From NCBI GenBank assembly GCA_946800325.1, contig OX326959.1, forward strand, positions 44,329,566 to 44,393,565: a stretch of 64,000 nucleotides of DNA, in the 5' to 3' direction. A program made the position numbers and the translations under genes. The notes under the pieces are model-generated. The model saw only the letters and a program-made list of their open reading frames with translations, searched no databases and had not been told where the DNA came from. The DNA comes from Luzula sylvatica. Taxonomy: Eukaryota > Streptophyta > Magnoliopsida > Poales > Juncaceae. Shown in pieces: positions 62,412 to 64,000 of the stretch. How positions within the stretch are numbered: position 1 is the stretch's first letter; every line of letters begins with the position of its first letter.

Positions 62412-63068
62412 TCAATGTCCGCGCATTAAAGTTAAGAAAAAGTTTGCACCCGACATTTTTTTATGAGTTTCCATCGGAAATACCTGTCAAAACAGAAATT
62501 TGCAAATTAAGTCCCTGCATGGAGGTCATAACTCACAATGACGAACATATCAATTGTTAATAATGCATTGAGAGTATATAGTATACCTGTTTTCCAATAT
62601 GATAAAGAATATCTATAATTTCTGAGAAATTTGGTCTCAAAGATGGATCGTATTGCCAGCATTTCTCAAGCAGCTCTACTAGTTTCGGGTGCGTACCATC
62701 GGGAATTAGCGGTCTCAAACCCTAAAATAAATTTTTAATTGATAATTAAATCCACAGTAATATTATCAATAAAAATCTCAGCAAACCATAAACTCTAAAA
62801 TTATTATAGACTATGTTACCTTTTGAACAACTGAAACAGCTGCTTGAAGAGGTGTTAAATATTCGTATGGGATCTGAGAAACACAATTCAAATTAAAAAA
62901 AAAGGCATTTTAAACGCACACACAAATAGAATAAAAAGTACCTTCCCGGTTAGTAACTCCCAGAGAACGATGCCAAAACTGAAAACATCAGCCTTCTGAT
63001 CATATGGTTTGTGATCAATTATCTATAGATGTACATTTTCACAATTCAAAAACTCACAATAAAATAAT

Positions 63069-63129
<61 letters not shown>

Positions 63130-64000
63130 ATAGTAAATATAAACCTCAGGAGCCATCCAACGATAAGTTCCAGTTTCAGCAGTCATAACGCCAGATTGGT
63201 CTTTCACACGTGCAACTCCAAAATCAGCCACCTTTACGACCTAACATAATAAAGAAATATACGCATACATAGGCACATTAGTACATATATACTTAGTTCC
63301 TTTCATATACTCGAGCCTAAACTTGTCATTTTGGGCAATGTGATATACCAGTTTACCAAACTACTATTCAATCTTTTGCAATAAAACCCACAATTTTACA
63401 TTTTGAGCAAGACAGTCCCGAACTACGAAAGAATGAAATATGAGTATATGACCGCATTAAGATTTTTCTAAGTATACCTGTCTTTCGTCCATGAGAAGAT
63501 TTGCGGTCTTCAAGTCTCTATGTATAATATTACATTGGTGTAAATAATCCATTCCTTTAGAAATATCTAGGGCAATTCTTATCACAGCAGGGACTTCAAA
63601 AATACATCTTTGATTGTGAATGAAGTCAAACACGCTTCCACCATGCATGAATTCTATTAAATTCAAAACCACAAATTAAAAAATGATAACTACAAATTTG
63701 TCGAGATGTCATATTATACCTGTGACAATACATAAAACAGGAGGTTTAGTACAAGCACCGATAAATTGCACGACATTCTTGTGGCGAACCTTTCTGAAAT
63801 ATATAATGCTAATTACTATACTTTTTGTAATTTATTCCTTTTTTTGGTAGAATAATCAACTAGTATGTATTAAAACTGAGCTTCAAGAACCTCATAATGT
63901 AGATTTCTTGTACAAATTCACGCAGAATCTCAGGGGCTACTATTTCAGGTTTTAATATTTTGATCGCCACATCTTGGCTACAATACGTTCCACGGAAACT
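62412..64000 (-). CDS. STY46-like: Second STY-type protein kinase copy, 3' half (exons 8-15), truncated by window end
   Basis: Paralogue of 32438-38553. Visible exons (minus strand): 63998-63891, 63793-63720, 63653-63478, 63240-63145, 63022-62942, 62873-62820, 62721-62587 and 62483-62412. They have exactly the lengths of exons 8-15 of copy 1 and intact GT-AG sites, ending in TGA. The window stops at the acceptor of exon 8. [11 protein letters not shown] and APE are all present. Differences from copy 1 (copy 1 numbering): L278Q, T300S, I370V, E387D, D416Y, I426V, L485S, S491L, K494M and E496G. L278 lies in the conserved VVLFIGAC strand, so Gln there is odd. Nothing visible makes it a pseudogene. 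Whether exons 1-7 exist cannot be seen. Confidence 0.88.
63071..63126. repeat. (TG)n microsatellite in intron 11 of kinase copy 2
   Basis: About 28 TG units, compared with about 14 at the paralogous position 33111-33139. Confidence 0.93.

Larger units (their letters stand above)
55855..64000 (+). repeat. Segmental duplication, copy 2 (paralogous to about 21043-34014)
   Basis: 55855-56430 matches 21043-21350 + 22565-22619 + 30725-30925 when the two transposon insertions are removed. 61035-64000 matches 31012-34014 with only scattered differences and continues past the window edge. The middle part differs: copy 2 has about 4.6 kb of array plus two insertions where copy 1 has about 0.1 kb. Orientation is direct, about 30 kb apart. 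Confidence 0.88.

Overview
This is nuclear DNA from an angiosperm, probably a eudicot. The evidence is AT-rich intergenic sequence, genes with many short exons and GT-AG introns, plant-specific families (a QLQ/WRC growth-regulating factor and an ACT-domain STY-type kinase), and heavy loading with plant transposons (Ty1/copia-type LTR elements, hAT, Helitron, MULE-type and hAT-type MITEs). All gene models were spliced by eye; the reading frame stays open across every junction given.

Layout. 1-5300 is intergenic with several MITEs. 5304-9743 is the gene-rich part: URM1 (minus), a head-to-head growth-regulating factor (plus) and a TVP38/TMEM64-type VTT membrane protein (minus). 9744-15481 is AT-rich and carries degenerate MITEs. 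15482-16229 is an unrecognised 3-exon gene (minus). From about 17.6 to 31.6 kb lies a Helitron end and then a degenerate tandem array of ~176-bp units, interrupted by a 1206-bp hAT element (8-bp TSD) and an 8.1-kb LTR retrotransposon (5-bp TSD). That retrotransposon encodes a Gag and a second ORF but no protease, integrase or reverse transcriptase. 32438-38553 is a complete 15-exon ACT-domain protein kinase (497 aa). 38.6-55.8 kb is a transposon graveyard: two hAT-like elements, a copia fragment, MITEs, two adjoining Helitrons and a solo LTR related to the retrotransposon. 55.86-64.0 kb is a second, direct-orientation copy of the segment that starts near 21.04 kb. It has the ~176-bp array, then the 3' half of a second copy of the kinase, which runs off the window edge. 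This copy lacks the hAT and LTR insertions, so it preserves both empty sites.

The cellular genes do not form a pathway: tRNA thiolation/urmylation, growth control, membrane/lipid traffic and transit-peptide-type kinase signalling. The most unusual features are the U3 regions of the LTR family, which carry dense arrays of short palindromes just upstream of a conserved TATA box. The palindrome core is TTCGAA in one LTR and TTATAA or TTACAA in its relative. The same motif also recurs inside the element, upstream of ORF2. Also notable are the Pol-less two-ORF retrotransposon, the orientation-switching 176-bp array, and several MITE families whose interiors are arrays of self-complementary short motifs.
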